Shown here: positions 29,440 to 39,355 of the stretch, in pieces
Numbering within the stretch: the first letter of the stretch is position 1
How the letters are laid out: each line of letters opens with the position of its first letter
Assembly: GCA_029264355.1 (NCBI GenBank)
Contig: JARIBW010000010.1
Location: 1-64,000, forward strand
Source: Collinsella sp.
GTDB taxonomy: Bacteria > Actinomycetota > Coriobacteriia > Coriobacteriales > Coriobacteriaceae
Length of the DNA: 64,000 bases
Direction of reading: 5' to 3'
Notes under the pieces: generated by a model
What the model saw: only the letters and a program-made list of their open reading frames with translations
Told to the model about the DNA's origin: nothing
Database searches by the model: none
Made by a program: the position numbers and the translations under genes

Positions 29440-29937
29440 ATGTTCACCAGCTTCTTCAAAACTTTGGGCGTCGGTGCGCGCACCACGACTCTCGCTGCCC
29501 CGCTGGCCGGCCATGTGGTCCCGCTCTCCGAGGTCGAGGATCAGGTATTTGCCAAGGGCCTGCTCGGCCAGGGCGTCGCCATGGTGCCGACGGGCGATCG
29601 CGTGGTCGCTCCATCCGACGGTAAGATCGAGGCGATATTTCCCACGGGCCACGCCGTCGCCGTGCATACGGCGGAAGGTCTCGACGTGCTCATCCACGTC
29701 GGCCTCGAGACGGTCAAGCTCGACGGCAGGCATTTCAAGGTGAATGCCGCGGTCGGCGATATCGTGAAGCGCGGTGACGTGCTGATCGAGTTCGATCGCG
29801 AGGCCATCTCCGCCGAGGGCTACGATCTGACCGTCCCGATCCTCATCTGCAATTCGGCCGAATTCGCCAGCATCAAGGGAAACGTGGGCGAGGACGTCGA
29901 TGAGCTCGGCCAGCTGCTGGTCGTGCGCTCCCGCTAG
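29440..29937 (+). CDS. orphan PTS EIIA component, glucose family
   Basis: This 165-residue EIIA has both signature histidines (His71 in PTGHAVAV and the phosphorylated His86 in VLIHVGLETV) and PLAGHVVPLSEVEDQVFAKGLLGQG. It is a second copy, different from the bgl operon EIIA, and no EIIB or EIIC gene is nearby. Its position between glmM and nagB suggests it may serve an N-acetylglucosamine or glucose EII encoded elsewhere, or regulate as free EIIA does in other bacteria. GCAGGGGG precedes the ATG; a hairpin terminator follows. Confidence 0.9.
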   Translation: MFTSFFKTLGVGARTTTLAAPLAGHVVPLSEVEDQVFAKGLLGQGVAMVPTGDRVVAPSDGKIEAIFPTGHAVAVHTAEGLDVLIHVGLETVKLDGRHFKVNAAVGDIVKRGDVLIEFDREAISAEGYDLTVPILICNSAEFASIKGNVGEDVDELGQLLVVRSR

Positions 29938-29958
29938 CCCGTATAGATGATCTAAGGC

Positions 29959-29984
29959 AAGGCCCCCGGCGTTCCGGGGGCCTT
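29959..29984 (+). terminator. hairpin terminator after the orphan EIIA
   Basis: AAGGCCCCCGG, loop CGTT, CCGGGGGCCTT, then a weak T-rich stretch. Confidence 0.75.
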
Positions 29985-30182
29985 GCATTTCTGAATGCGA
30001 GCGGCGAATATAGGTATGTTCGGGCATTTTTCTCTCGAATCGCTGTGGACGGGCAGGGGCCTCGACACTGCGCGGCTTCGAACTGTGCACGCCCTCGCCC
30101 TGGATGGCGCGTGCCTCACGTTGGTTGCGGCCGACGAGGCCCGCATGGACCGAGATGAAATCTCGGAGAAAAGGAGCGCTTC

Positions 30183-30911
30183 ATGCGTATCATTCACGCC
30201 ACCGACTATGAGGACATGAGCCGTAAGGCGGCGAACATCATCGCCGCGCAGGTCGTAATGGACCCCGCTTGCGTTCTCGGCCTGGCCACCGGTTCCACCC
30301 CCATCGGGACCTATCAGAACCTCATCAAGGCCCATGAGGCCGGCGACCTGGACTTCTCCCAGGTCAGCACCTATAACCTGGACGAGTACCGCGGCCTGTC
30401 GCATGACGACCCTCAGAGCTACCACTACTTCATGAAGGAGAACCTGTTCGATCACATCAACATCGACCAGGCCAACACCCACGTGCCGGATGGCTCCGAT
30501 CCCGACGCCGAGGCCGCATGCTCCGAGTACGACCGCATCGTCGAGGAGGCCGGCTACCCGGACCTGCAGCTCCTGGGCATCGGCAACAACGGCCACATCG
30601 GCTTCAACGAGCCCGATACCTGCTTCTCCAAGGGCACGCACTGCGTCGACCTCACCGAGAGCACGATCGAGGCGAACAGCCGCCTGTTCGACAACATCGA
30701 GGACGTGCCCCGTCAGGCCTATACCATGGGCATCCAGACGATCATGAACGCCTATATGGTGCTCGTCGTCGCCAACGGCGAGAAGAAGGCCCAGGCCGTG
30801 CATGATATGTGCTTCGGTCCCATCCAGCCCTCCTGCCCCGCTTCCATTCTGCAGCTGCACCCCAACTGCGTGGTCGTTGCCGACGAGGCCGCCCTTTCCC
30901 TGTGCAAGTAA
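30183..30911 (+). CDS. nagB: glucosamine-6-phosphate deaminase
   Basis: This 242-residue enzyme turns glucosamine-6-phosphate into fructose-6-phosphate and ammonia. Motifs are LATGSTPIGTY (phosphate loop), the catalytic Asp67 in YNLDEYRGL, GIGNNGHIGFNEP, and the lid region. It is close to the short form found in Gram-positive bacteria and lacks the allosteric extension of the enterobacterial enzyme. GAGAAAAGGAG precedes the ATG. A strong terminator follows. It opposes glmM-directed use of amino sugars. Confidence 0.95.
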   Translation: MRIIHATDYEDMSRKAANIIAAQVVMDPACVLGLATGSTPIGTYQNLIKAHEAGDLDFSQVSTYNLDEYRGLSHDDPQSYHYFMKENLFDHINIDQANTHVPDGSDPDAEAACSEYDRIVEEAGYPDLQLLGIGNNGHIGFNEPDTCFSKGTHCVDLTESTIEANSRLFDNIEDVPRQAYTMGIQTIMNAYMVLVVANGEKKAQAVHDMCFGPIQPSCPASILQLHPNCVVVADEAALSLCK

Positions 30912-31306
30912 GCGCCCACCGACATACCGATGCGATTGCGACCCCCGTCCTACGGGGGTCGTTTTTTATTGGCGTTCGAATGAGGGATGGGGGTCCGAAA
31001 AAACTTGAGGTAAACTGCCCTGATTTATCCGCTGGCAGAGTAATTATCAACACTGGCGGAACTTCCGTCTTCCCAAGAATCCCCGAGACTATGCTCACTA
31101 CAACATTCTACCTGGTCATATGCTGTTTATTGATGCCAGGTGACCGCGAGGGGGAAGGCGAGGGGGGATGCATGTTGTGACCCAAATCCCGATTCATCTA
31201 CCACATAACTGATAGGGGAGTAAAAAATCTGAGCACCTAAGGTCCCATGTCGAGTGACGGTCGATATCGTGGGGGCAATGCCCGCAATCAGGGGAAGGGA
31301 AGGAAG
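30912..31306. other. intergenic region before the large regulator gene
   Basis: It contains the nagB terminator and then relatively AT-rich DNA with a short ACCTGG/CCAGGT inverted repeat near 31110-31142. No gene or clear promoter was recognised; regulatory DNA for the large regulator is likely. Confidence 0.4.
30939..30967 (+). terminator. intrinsic terminator after nagB
   Basis: CGACCCCCGT, CCT, ACGGGGGTCG followed by TTTTTT. Confidence 0.92.
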
Positions 31307-34300
31307 ATGGCTGAGCGAGGGGAAAGGGATCGAGGGGAAAGGGATCGGGGAGAGCACGAGGGCGCTTCGGCGTCCGAGGGCGTCTCCGCCGTGCCCGTGG
31401 AGCGCCTGGTGCATCGGGAGCGCCTGCTTCGAGATCTGAGGACGCAGGGCGAGGACGCCGGCATCACGGTCATCGTCGCGCCAGATGGTTTTGGCAAGAC
31501 GACGCTGCTCGTCCAACGCGTCGCGGAAGTGCGCTCTCGCATTGATAGAGGGTCAGCCCGCATGCTGGACCTGGAAGGTCTCGATGAGGCGCAGGCGTAT
31601 GAGTCGATCAAGCGGCTTGCGGAGGATCTCGATCCCCGCATGAGGCCGCTCGTGGCGCTCGATAATCTCACGACCCTGCAAGAACACGGTATCGAGGCGA
31701 TGGTCGGCCTGCTGCGCTCCATGAGGGGCGAGGGCTTCGAAATAGTGGTGACCTGCCGACCGAGCAACAGGGCGTTTGTGGCGGCGATGGGGGATTCGTG
31801 CAAGATCACGGCCCAGTCGCTGTTGGTGAAGCCCCGAGAATATCCGGCATGGGCACGCAAGCTTTCGATTGCGAGCGGGTTGGATGTATACGGGCTGACC
31901 CAAGGGGTCCCTCGGCTTGTGGCGATGCTGGGAGATGCGACGTCGGTCGATGAGATGTCGGAGGCCTTCGAGTGCGCGACGGTCGAGTTGTACCGAAGTG
32001 TCGTATATGAATTGAGGAGGGGCAGGGATTCCCTGTATCGAACGGTGTGCCTGCTCATCATGAGCGGTTTTGGCGGCATCCGCGATTTTGACCGTGCGGG
32101 CATGCGCATACGCAAGGACAGCTGGCTCCGCCTGGCGCGGGAGTACCCGATTTTCGGGTTCGACGCGAAGGGGGACGCGTACCGATGCATGTCGAACCGC
32201 GGGGCCGCGTTCGCCGAGCTGAAGTGCGAGCTCGTCCGCTCCCGCCCGCTTTACGCGGTCCGTGCGGCGAAGATGATGCTGGAAGTGGGCAATATCGACG
32301 GGGCCGTCGGGCTGATGCGCATGTTCGAGCGGGAGGGGGATGCGACGGCGCTCATCGCCGAGTATCCCACGGCGTGCGCGTTGAGCGGCAATGGGGCGTT
32401 TCTGACGGCGCTGGTGGAGCGGATGGGCGGCTCGGCGGTGTGCTCGATTCAAGTCGGCGTCGTGCTGGCGCTGTACCTATGCGCCCTGGAGCGTGGGGAT
32501 TACCGGGCGGCGCGCATCATGGCGGCGGAGTTGCGCAGGCGCCCGTCGGAGATTCTGGACGAGGTGAGCCCGAGTGCCTGGCGTGAGGCGACGGCCATGG
32601 CGGCGGTATGGGGCGAATGCTCGGGCGTGGCGCTTCCCGATGTGAGCCATGGGAAGGGGCGCGATTGCGAGACGGCGGCCTCGAGGCAGCTGGAGCTCCA
32701 TGTGCGTGTGCAGAGGTGCATCATGGCCGGGGATGGGGTGGTGAGCATCGACGACGGTGTGGGTATCAATGAGGCCCTCCTCGGCGCGAAGGGCATATCG
32801 GTCCCGGGGCTCCTCCTCGCGTGCGACGGAATCCTGCTCGACGCCTTCAAGGGGGAGGTGGGGGATGCCCGCGCGCTCGACGCCCATCTTCAGGAAGTGG
32901 CCCGGCTGTTGATGGGCCGGCATCTCGATCCGATCGCGTCGTATGTGCGCGTGGTCGGTTCAACCTGCCGTTTGATGGCGGGGTTGCCCGTGGTGGACGA
33001 GCGCGCGTTCGTCGACGCGGGCACGGCTTGCGTCAGGTGCTCTGATTTTGCCATGCAGCTGTATTGTCTGGTCGGTGAAGGTTGGCAAGACTTGGCGGTT
33101 GGGCAGATCGTGAACGCGCAATTCCGCGCCCAGCAGGTGAAGAAGCTCGCGAGCCCCGACCAAGGCTTCGTCATCGCCTGGGCGAGTTTCTTGGAGTGCG
33201 CCGCGCATCTGCTCAATTCGTCTCATGTCGTTCTCAACGAGGAGGCCGACGAGTTCGATGCGGGCGAGGGCGCGTGCACGGTCGTGGATGCGTGGATCGT
33301 CGCGATGCAGCTCTCGGCGGCTTCCCGGCTCCCGGAGCTTTCGGCATGGTGCTCTTTGCGCCGCCCGCTTTTGCTCGACGAGGGTATCCGCGCCCGGGCA
33401 TGCCAGCTCATCAGGGCGGTTGGGGACCGTGCGGCCCCGCTGGTGCGCATGCTGCCCGACGGCTTCGGCGAGGCCGCTCCGGGCGGGAAGCGCGCCGATG
33501 CGGCCTCACCGGTCCTATTCGATGTCGCGTCGGTCGACTCCGGCCAGCGGTTGGGTCAGGTGACGATCAGCCTGTTCGGCGGATTTCAGGCGATGCGCAA
33601 CGGCCACACGCTCACGGATGCGCTTTGGCGGAGGAAGAAGGCGTGCGTCATCGCGGCACGCCTCGCGCTCGCCGGGGGCAACTTCGTGGGCCGTCAGGTG
33701 ATCATGGAGGAGATGTGGCCGGATAAGGACTACAAGCATGCGCGGGAGTCGATGTATTCCTCGCTGAGCTCGTTGCGCGCGGCGTTCGGGCAGCATGCGG
33801 ATGGGCCGCAATATGTCCTCACGCAAGGCGAGGGGGTGGCGCTGAACATGGAATACGTGATGGCGGATACCGCGTGCTTCGACGCCCTCGCCCGCGACGT
33901 GCTGCTGAGGAGGACGGGGACCTCCTCACGCGAGATCATCGAGACGTGCTTGAAGATCGAGGAGATATACAAAGGCCCCCTTTATGTCCCGGAGAGCGGG
34001 AACACGTCGTATTACCTGCGTGTCCGCCGCGTCTATCAGATGAAGTTCGCAGATTGCATGGTGCGTGGAATCGAGGCCGCCCTCGAGATGGACGATCTCC
34101 CATCGGCATCCTGGCTCATCGAGGCGGCGCTGCGGCAGGTGCCCTTGCGCGAGGATGTCGTCAGGTGCGCCATGAGGATCTACGACAAGACGGGAAGACG
34201 CCGGGAGATCGTGGAGCTCTACAACAACCACCTGCATATGCTCGAACGCGAGCTCGGGTCCATACCGGAAGAGGAGACGAGGATGACCTATGAGTCGATC

Positions 34301-34333
34301 ATCGGGCGATCGGGGATGCAGGCCATGCTCTGA
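31307..34333 (+). CDS. large ATPase/BTAD transcriptional regulator
   Basis: This 1008-residue regulator has an N-terminal charged repeat (RGERDRGERDRGE), a P-loop (VAPDGFGKTTLL, about 57-69) followed by a STAND-like ATPase core (LVALDN as a likely Walker B), a long helical middle resembling TPR-type sensor regions (about 330-720), and at 752-1000 a winged-helix plus bacterial transcriptional activation domain (ISLFGGFQAMRNGHTL, then WRRKKACVIAARLAL and a TPR-like tail). This is a MalT/SARP-like layout with the DNA-binding part at the C-terminus. The ATG at 31307 follows GGGGAAGGG; an ATG 60 bases upstream is possible. No operon partner; its inducer is unknown. Confidence 0.8.
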   Translation: MAERGERDRGERDRGEHEGASASEGVSAVPVERLVHRERLLRDLRTQGEDAGITVIVAPDGFGKTTLLVQRVAEVRSRIDRGSARMLDLEGLDEAQAYESIKRLAEDLDPRMRPLVALDNLTTLQEHGIEAMVGLLRSMRGEGFEIVVTCRPSNRAFVAAMGDSCKITAQSLLVKPREYPAWARKLSIASGLDVYGLTQGVPRLVAMLGDATSVDEMSEAFECATVELYRSVVYELRRGRDSLYRTVCLLIMSGFGGIRDFDRAGMRIRKDSWLRLAREYPIFGFDAKGDAYRCMSNRGAAFAELKCELVRSRPLYAVRAAKMMLEVGNIDGAVGLMRMFEREGDATALIAEYPTACALSGNGAFLTALVERMGGSAVCSIQVGVVLALYLCALERGDYRAARIMAAELRRRPSEILDEVSPSAWREATAMAAVWGECSGVALPDVSHGKGRDCETAASRQLELHVRVQRCIMAGDGVVSIDDGVGINEALLGAKGISVPGLLLACDGILLDAFKGEVGDARALDAHLQEVARLLMGRHLDPIASYVRVVGSTCRLMAGLPVVDERAFVDAGTACVRCSDFAMQLYCLVGEGWQDLAVGQIVNAQFRAQQVKKLASPDQGFVIAWASFLECAAHLLNSSHVVLNEEADEFDAGEGACTVVDAWIVAMQLSAASRLPELSAWCSLRRPLLLDEGIRARACQLIRAVGDRAAPLVRMLPDGFGEAAPGGKRADAASPVLFDVASVDSGQRLGQVTISLFGGFQAMRNGHTLTDALWRRKKACVIAARLALAGGNFVGRQVIMEEMWPDKDYKHARESMYSSLSSLRAAFGQHADGPQYVLTQGEGVALNMEYVMADTACFDALARDVLLRRTGTSSREIIETCLKIEEIYKGPLYVPESGNTSYYLRVRRVYQMKFADCMVRGIEAALEMDDLPSASWLIEAALRQVPLREDVVRCAMRIYDKTGRRREIVELYNNHLHMLERELGSIPEEETRMTYESIIGRSGMQAML

Positions 34334-34341
34334 TCGCGATG

Positions 34342-34368
34342 AAAAAAGGCGCACCCGCAGGCGCGCCT
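34342..34368 (-). terminator. intrinsic terminator of yhbY
   Basis: On the minus strand AGGCGC and GCGCCT pair and are followed by six Ts. Confidence 0.75.
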
Positions 34369-34428
34369 CACGATGGGCGAAGGACGGCGGGACGAGATGC
34401 CCTTGCGACCCGCCGATGGCGAGACGCC

Positions 34429-34728
34429 TTAGCCGAGCTCGATGTGCTCGATGTCCTTGCGGCTGCTCGCGCGATACAGGGAGAAACGGTGACCGATGAC
34501 CTGGACGACCTCGGCGCCCACGAGCTCGGCGAGCTGATCGGCGGCCTCGCGGCAGGAGAGCAGGCTGCCGTCCTGGACGGAGCACTTGACGAGCTCGTGG
34601 GCCTCGAGCGCCTCCTCGGCCTGCTTGGCGATGGCGTCGGTCACATCGGCCTTGCCGATATGGACGACGGGGTTGAGGTGGTGCGCGAGGGCGCGGAGCT
34701 GGCGGACCTGCTTGCCGGTGAGAGCCAT
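34429..34728 (-). CDS. yhbY: CRM-domain RNA-binding protein, YhbY family
   Basis: This 99-residue single-domain protein begins MALTGKQVRQLRALAHHLNPVVHIGKADVT and contains KCSVQDGSLLSCREAADQLAELVGAEVVQVIGHRFSLYR, the CRM/YhbY fold. Homologues associate with pre-50S ribosomal particles and assist assembly. The start was set by the conserved MALTGKQ beginning; the frame extends upstream without a good ribosome site. It is monocistronic with its own terminator. Confidence 0.93.
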   Translation of the reverse strand: MALTGKQVRQLRALAHHLNPVVHIGKADVTDAIAKQAEEALEAHELVKCSVQDGSLLSCREAADQLAELVGAEVVQVIGHRFSLYRASSRKDIEHIELG

Positions 34729-34986
34729 GTATTCGCTCGCTTTCTGCGGAGGTGATGATTTCAGCAGGTAAACGATAGCGCAGTGGGGGCACGTCGGCAA
34801 GCGCGCCGGGTATGGCGGGGCGCACCTCCACGAGGCTCCCACGACGGGGGCCGAAAGGGGAGGGAAAAGCGCCGGGAGCTCCATGTCACTTCTTATGTTT
34901 CGTGAGGTATGGGGGCGTCACGGCGGGTCCGGGAACGTTAGAATGATTGAACACGTGCAAGCATGATATTCGCCAAAGGAGCCGCC

Positions 34987-36351
34987 ATGTCCATCACGCC
35001 CCAGGAGATTGCCGAGACGCGCGGTATGGTCTCGGAGCACAATTTGGACATCCGCACGATCACCATGGGCATCTCGCTCATGGGCTGCGCGGATGAGAAC
35101 TTGGAGCGCATGTGCACGAAGGTGTACGACCATGTGACGCGCACCGCCGAGCGCCTGGTCGAGACTGCGGAGGGGCTGGAGCGCGAATACGGCATCCCGA
35201 TCGTCAACAAGCGCGTGGCGGTCACCCCGGTGGCCCAGATCGCGTCCGCTTGCCCCGACGAGGACCTCGTCCCGTTGGCCCATGCCCTCGACCGGGCCGC
35301 GGAAACGCTCGGCATCGACTATCTCGGCGGTTACTCGGCGCTGGTGCACAAGGGCATCGGCGATGCGGACCGCCGCCTCATGGCGTGCATCCCGCGCGCC
35401 CTCGCCGAGACGAGCCGCGTGTGCTCGAGCGTCAACGTGGCCACTCTGCGCGCCGGCATCAATATGGACGCGGTGCTCATGGCCGCGCAGACCATCATCG
35501 ACGCCGCCAAGCTCACCGCCGACCGCGAGTGCGTGGGCGCCTCCAAGTTCGTCTGCTTTGCGAACATGGTCGAGGACTCGCCGTTCATGGCGGGCGCCGT
35601 GCACGGATCCGGTGAGGCCGACGCCGTGATCAACGTCGGAGTATCGGGCCCGGGCGTCATGGCCGCCGCGCTCGATGAGCTGCCGGCCGATGCCGATATG
35701 ATGCAGGTCGCGGAGCGCATCAAGCAGACCGCCTTCAAGATCACCCGCGCCGGCGAGCTCATGAGCCGCGAGGCCTCGCGTCGCCTGGGCGTCGAGAAGG
35801 GCATCGTCGACCTGTCGCTCGCCCCCACGCCCGCTGTGGGCGATTCCGTGGCCCGCATCCTCGAGATCATCGGCGTGGGCCAGTGCGGCGGCCCCGGCAC
35901 GACCGCGGCGCTCGCCCTGCTCAACGACTGCGTGAAGAAGGGCGGCGTCATGGCGAGCTCCAGCGTGGGCGGCCTGTCCGGCGCCTTCATCCCGGTGTCC
36001 GAGGACGCGGGCATGATCGAGGCCGCCGAGGCCGGCGCCCTCTCCCTTGAAAAGCTCGAGGCCATGACCTGCGTCTGCTCGGTGGGCCTCGACATGATCG
36101 CGGTTCCCGGGGACACGGACGTGGAGACCATAGCCGGCATCATCGCCGACGAGATGGCCATCGGCGTCATCAACAACAAGACCACGGCCGTGCGCGTCAT
36201 CCCGGCGATCGGCAAGGGGGTCGGCGAGTCCGTCGACTACGGCGGGCTGTTCGGCCGGGCTCCGGTCATGCCGGTGAATCGCCATGCCGGCACGGTGTTC
36301 GCGCACCGCGGAGGCCGCTTCCCCGCCCCTATGAACTCGTTGAAAAACTAA
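34987..36351 (+). CDS. UPF0210 / DUF711 family protein
   Basis: This 454-residue protein matches the UPF0210 family of unknown function: [18 protein letters not shown] at the start, [18 protein letters not shown]-like [51 protein letters not shown], and a C-terminal [24 protein letters not shown]. These proteins share a pyruvate-formate-lyase-like barrel but lack a known reaction. Elsewhere they often follow a small ACT-domain gene; none is seen here. AAAGGAG precedes the ATG. Confidence 0.88.
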   Translation: MSITPQEIAETRGMVSEHNLDIRTITMGISLMGCADENLERMCTKVYDHVTRTAERLVETAEGLEREYGIPIVNKRVAVTPVAQIASACPDEDLVPLAHALDRAAETLGIDYLGGYSALVHKGIGDADRRLMACIPRALAETSRVCSSVNVATLRAGINMDAVLMAAQTIIDAAKLTADRECVGASKFVCFANMVEDSPFMAGAVHGSGEADAVINVGVSGPGVMAAALDELPADADMMQVAERIKQTAFKITRAGELMSREASRRLGVEKGIVDLSLAPTPAVGDSVARILEIIGVGQCGGPGTTAALALLNDCVKKGGVMASSSVGGLSGAFIPVSEDAGMIEAAEAGALSLEKLEAMTCVCSVGLDMIAVPGDTDVETIAGIIADEMAIGVINNKTTAVRVIPAIGKGVGESVDYGGLFGRAPVMPVNRHAGTVFAHRGGRFPAPMNSLKN

Positions 36352-36453
36352 CGCCCGCACCGAGCGTGGGTCGCGCCCGGCAATGGAGGCGACCTGCGGG
36401 CGGGCTCTAGGTCCCGGCGCCTCGATCGCGCCCCCGTATGCGAAAGGATGCAC

Positions 36454-38544
36454 ATGGCCGACCTCACCGAACGCTTCGGCACGATGGTTTTCTCCGAAGA
36501 CGTCATGAAGAAGTGGCTTCCCAAGGACGTGTACAAAAAGCTCGCCGCCACCATCGAGGGCGGGGAGCCGCTTGACCTGGATGTGGCGAACGCCGTGGCC
36601 CATGCCATGAAGGAATGGGCCATCTCCAAGGGGGCCACGCATTACGCCCATTGGTTCCAGCCGCTTTCGGGTATCACGAGCGAGAAGCACGACAGCTTCC
36701 TCGAGCCCAACCACGACGGCACGGCCATTACCAAGTTCTCCGGCAAGGCCCTGATCAAGGGCGAGTCCGATGCGTCGAGTTTCCCCAACGGCGGCTTGCG
36801 CGCCACGTTCGAGGCCCGCGGCTACACCGCCTGGGACGCCACGAGCCCGGCGTTCATCAAGGACGACGTCCTATGCATCCCCACCGCGTTTTGCTCCTAC
36901 ACCGGCGAGGCGCTCGACAAGAAGACCCCGCTGCTGCGCTCGATGACGGTGCTGGACGAGCAGGCCAAGCGCGTGCTCGCCCTCTTTGGCAAGCACCCGA
37001 AGCGCGTGGTGCCCTATGTGGGCGATGAGCAGGAGTATTTCCTCATCAAGAAGGACGCATATCGCAAGCGCCGGGACCTGGTCATCTGCGGCAGGACTTT
37101 GTTCGGCGCCGCGCCCGCCAAGGGCCAGGAGCTCGAGGAGCACTATTTCGGTGCGATTCGCCCCACCGTCTCGGCTTACATGAAGGACCTCGACGACGAG
37201 CTCTGGGCACTGGGCATCCCGTCCAAGACCAAGCACAACGAGGTCGCGCCCTGCCAGCACGAGCTCGCGCCCGTGTACTCCGAGCTCAACGCCTCGGTGG
37301 ACAACAACCTGCTCATGATGGAGAAGATGAAGCTCATCGCCAGCCGTCACGATTTGGTGTGCCTGCTGCACGAGAAGCCGTTCGAGGGCATCAACGGCTC
37401 GGGCAAGCACAACAACTGGTCGCTCGGCACCGCCGATGAGAACCTGCTCGAGCCCGGCGATACGCCGCTGGAGAACCTGCAGTTCATCGTCTTTCTCACC
37501 GCCGTGATCGAAGCCGTGGACAAGTATCAGGACCTTCTGCGCGCCAGCGCCGCGAGCTGCGGAAACGATCATCGCCTGGGCGCCAACGAGGCCCCGCCGG
37601 CGATCGTGTCCATCTTCTTGGGCGATCAGCTCACCGAGGTCGTCGAGATGATCATGGACGGCGAGGCGAGCGTCCACGCCACCACCGACACGCTCACCTT
37701 CGGCACGGTCATCCTGCCCAACCTCGAGCAGGACAACACTGACCGCAACCGCACGAGCCCCTTCGCCTTCACGAACAACAAGTTCGAGTTCCGCGCCGTG
37801 GGCTCTGAGGCCAACGTCTCCGATGCGAACACGGTGCTCGACACGGCGGTCGCCGAATCCCTGCGCGATTTCGCCGACGCGCTCGAGGGCGTGCCCGCCG
37901 ACTCGTTCCAGGAGGCCGCGCTGGCCTACTGCGCCGAGCACCTGCGCGCGCATCGTCGCATCCTGTTCTCGGGCGACGGCTATTCCGACGCCTGGGAGCA
38001 GGAGGCCGAGCGCCGCGGCCTGTGCAACTATCGCACCACCGCCGACGCGCTGCCCGCGTTCGTCGCCGAGAAGAACATCAAGCTCTTCAGCGATATGGGC
38101 GTGCTCACCGAGGCCGAGGCCGTCTGCCGCTACGAGGTGAAGCTCGAGAAGTACAACAAGCTCATGAACATCGAGGCGACGACGATGGTGCGCGAGGCCC
38201 GTCGCACGTACCGCCCGGTCATCACCGCGTACGCCACCAAGGTCGCGAAGGGCCTCGATACCATCCGCGCCGCCGGCGCGGAGGCCGCCATGGCCTACGA
38301 GCAGGCGACGCTCAACGAGCTGTGCGAGGGCATCACCTCCATCAACGAGTCCATCGCCCGCCTCGATGAGGTCCACGCCAAAGCCAAGGGCATCCGCGAC
38401 GGCCAGCTGCAGGCCGATTGCTATGCGCATGAGGTCGCTCCCGTCATGTCCGACCTGCGTGCCGCGGTCGACGCCATGGAGGAGATCGTGGCGGCCGATT
38501 ATTGGCCGGTGCCGACCTACGATGACGTCTTGTTCTACGTCTAA
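36454..38544 (+). CDS. glutamine synthetase type III
   Basis: This 696-residue enzyme makes glutamine from glutamate and ammonia. It is of the long GlnN type: the N-terminal part has [16 protein letters not shown], then [21 protein letters not shown], catalytic segments [38 protein letters not shown] and [20 protein letters not shown], and a helical C-terminal extension. The ATG at 36454 sits six bases after AAAGGA; an ATG six bases earlier overlaps that site. It supplies the glutamine used by GatCAB and MurT-GatD. Confidence 0.94.
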   Translation: MADLTERFGTMVFSEDVMKKWLPKDVYKKLAATIEGGEPLDLDVANAVAHAMKEWAISKGATHYAHWFQPLSGITSEKHDSFLEPNHDGTAITKFSGKALIKGESDASSFPNGGLRATFEARGYTAWDATSPAFIKDDVLCIPTAFCSYTGEALDKKTPLLRSMTVLDEQAKRVLALFGKHPKRVVPYVGDEQEYFLIKKDAYRKRRDLVICGRTLFGAAPAKGQELEEHYFGAIRPTVSAYMKDLDDELWALGIPSKTKHNEVAPCQHELAPVYSELNASVDNNLLMMEKMKLIASRHDLVCLLHEKPFEGINGSGKHNNWSLGTADENLLEPGDTPLENLQFIVFLTAVIEAVDKYQDLLRASAASCGNDHRLGANEAPPAIVSIFLGDQLTEVVEMIMDGEASVHATTDTLTFGTVILPNLEQDNTDRNRTSPFAFTNNKFEFRAVGSEANVSDANTVLDTAVAESLRDFADALEGVPADSFQEAALAYCAEHLRAHRRILFSGDGYSDAWEQEAERRGLCNYRTTADALPAFVAEKNIKLFSDMGVLTEAEAVCRYEVKLEKYNKLMNIEATTMVREARRTYRPVITAYATKVAKGLDTIRAAGAEAAMAYEQATLNELCEGITSINESIARLDEVHAKAKGIRDGQLQADCYAHEVAPVMSDLRAAVDAMEEIVAADYWPVPTYDDVLFYV

Positions 38545-38559
38545 GGTCTCTGCTATACT
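38530..38559 (+). promoter_or_regulatory. tRNA-Glu promoter
   Basis: TTGTTC, 18 bases, TATACT, placed over the 3' end of the glutamine synthetase gene and eleven bases before the tRNA. Confidence 0.6.
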
Positions 38560-38569
38560 CTAGCCCGCT

Positions 38570-38646
38570 GTCCCCATCGTCTAGCGGCCTAGGACGCCAC
38601 CCTTTCAAGGTGGATATCACGGGTTCGAATCCCGTTGGGGGCACCA
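38570..38646 (+). tRNA. tRNA-Glu (anticodon TTC)
   Basis: A complete cloverleaf: acceptor GTCCCCA/TGGGGGC (one G-T pair), anticodon stem CCACC/GGTGG with loop CTTTCAA, T arm CGGGTTCGAATCCCG, and encoded CCA. Confidence 0.95.
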
Positions 38647-38712
38647 TCGCTGTGTTCGGACCCGCTCGGCTTTTCGCCGGGCGGGTCCTTTGCATAAGGG
38701 AGGTCCGGGGTG

Positions 38713-39237
38713 ATGGAGGCCAAACGCGTTGCCCGCTCGGGTGTCATGGCGGCATTGTTGGCGGTGTCCGCCCAGGTGATGCTGCCTATCGGTCCGGTTC
38801 CCCTCACACTGCAGACCCTGGTGCTCGCCATGATCCCGGCCGTGCTCGATCCGGCGACCTCGATGCTCACGGTGCTGGCCTATGTGGCGCTCGGTGCGGC
38901 GGGGCTGCCGGTCTTTGCCGGCTTCAACGGCGGGATCGGCGCGCTCGCCGGGCCGACGGGCGGTTTTTTGTGGGGCTTCGCCCTCGGCTGCGCGCTGGCG
39001 GGTGCGCTGTCCAAAGTCCTCGGCGGCAGGGTTGGGGCGTATCCCCGCGCGCTTGCGTGCGCGGCCCTTCTTGTGCTCGTATCGTATGTGTGCGGAACCG
39101 TCCAGCTCATGGTGCTCATGAACCTCGATCTTGCGGGGGCCCTTGCCATCGCGGTGATCCCCTTCGTGGTCCCCGATGCCGTGAAGATCGCCGTGGGTGC
39201 GCGCCTGGGTTGCACGGTGGCGCGCGTGGTGGGATAA
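38713..39237 (+). CDS. bioY: biotin transporter BioY (ECF S component)
   Basis: This 174-residue membrane protein is the biotin-binding component of an energy-coupling-factor transporter. It has about six helices and BioY features: QVMLPIGPVPLTLQTL, GAAGLPVFAGFNGGIGALAGPTGGFLWGF, and the C-terminal PFVVPDAVKIAVGARL. The ATPase and T components are not in the window, so it probably uses a shared ECF module. AAGGGAGG is nine bases before the ATG; a GTG three bases earlier is possible. Confidence 0.92.
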   Translation: MEAKRVARSGVMAALLAVSAQVMLPIGPVPLTLQTLVLAMIPAVLDPATSMLTVLAYVALGAAGLPVFAGFNGGIGALAGPTGGFLWGFALGCALAGALSKVLGGRVGAYPRALACAALLVLVSYVCGTVQLMVLMNLDLAGALAIAVIPFVVPDAVKIAVGARLGCTVARVVG

Positions 39238-39267
39238 AAGCGGCGTTCGCGCGATCGACGCATATGA

Positions 39268-39296
39268 ATCGGCCCCCATGGTCCATGGGGGCCGAT
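39268..39296. terminator. hairpin between bioY and murT-gatD
   Basis: ATCGGCCCCCATGG, T, CCATGGGGGCCGAT: a 14-pair stem between convergent genes, without a T run. Confidence 0.65.
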
Positions 39297-39355
39297 CGCG
39301 TCCGAGCCGATGCGGGGGCGTTGTGATGCGAGGTGTGCCGTGATGCGGGCGTGCC

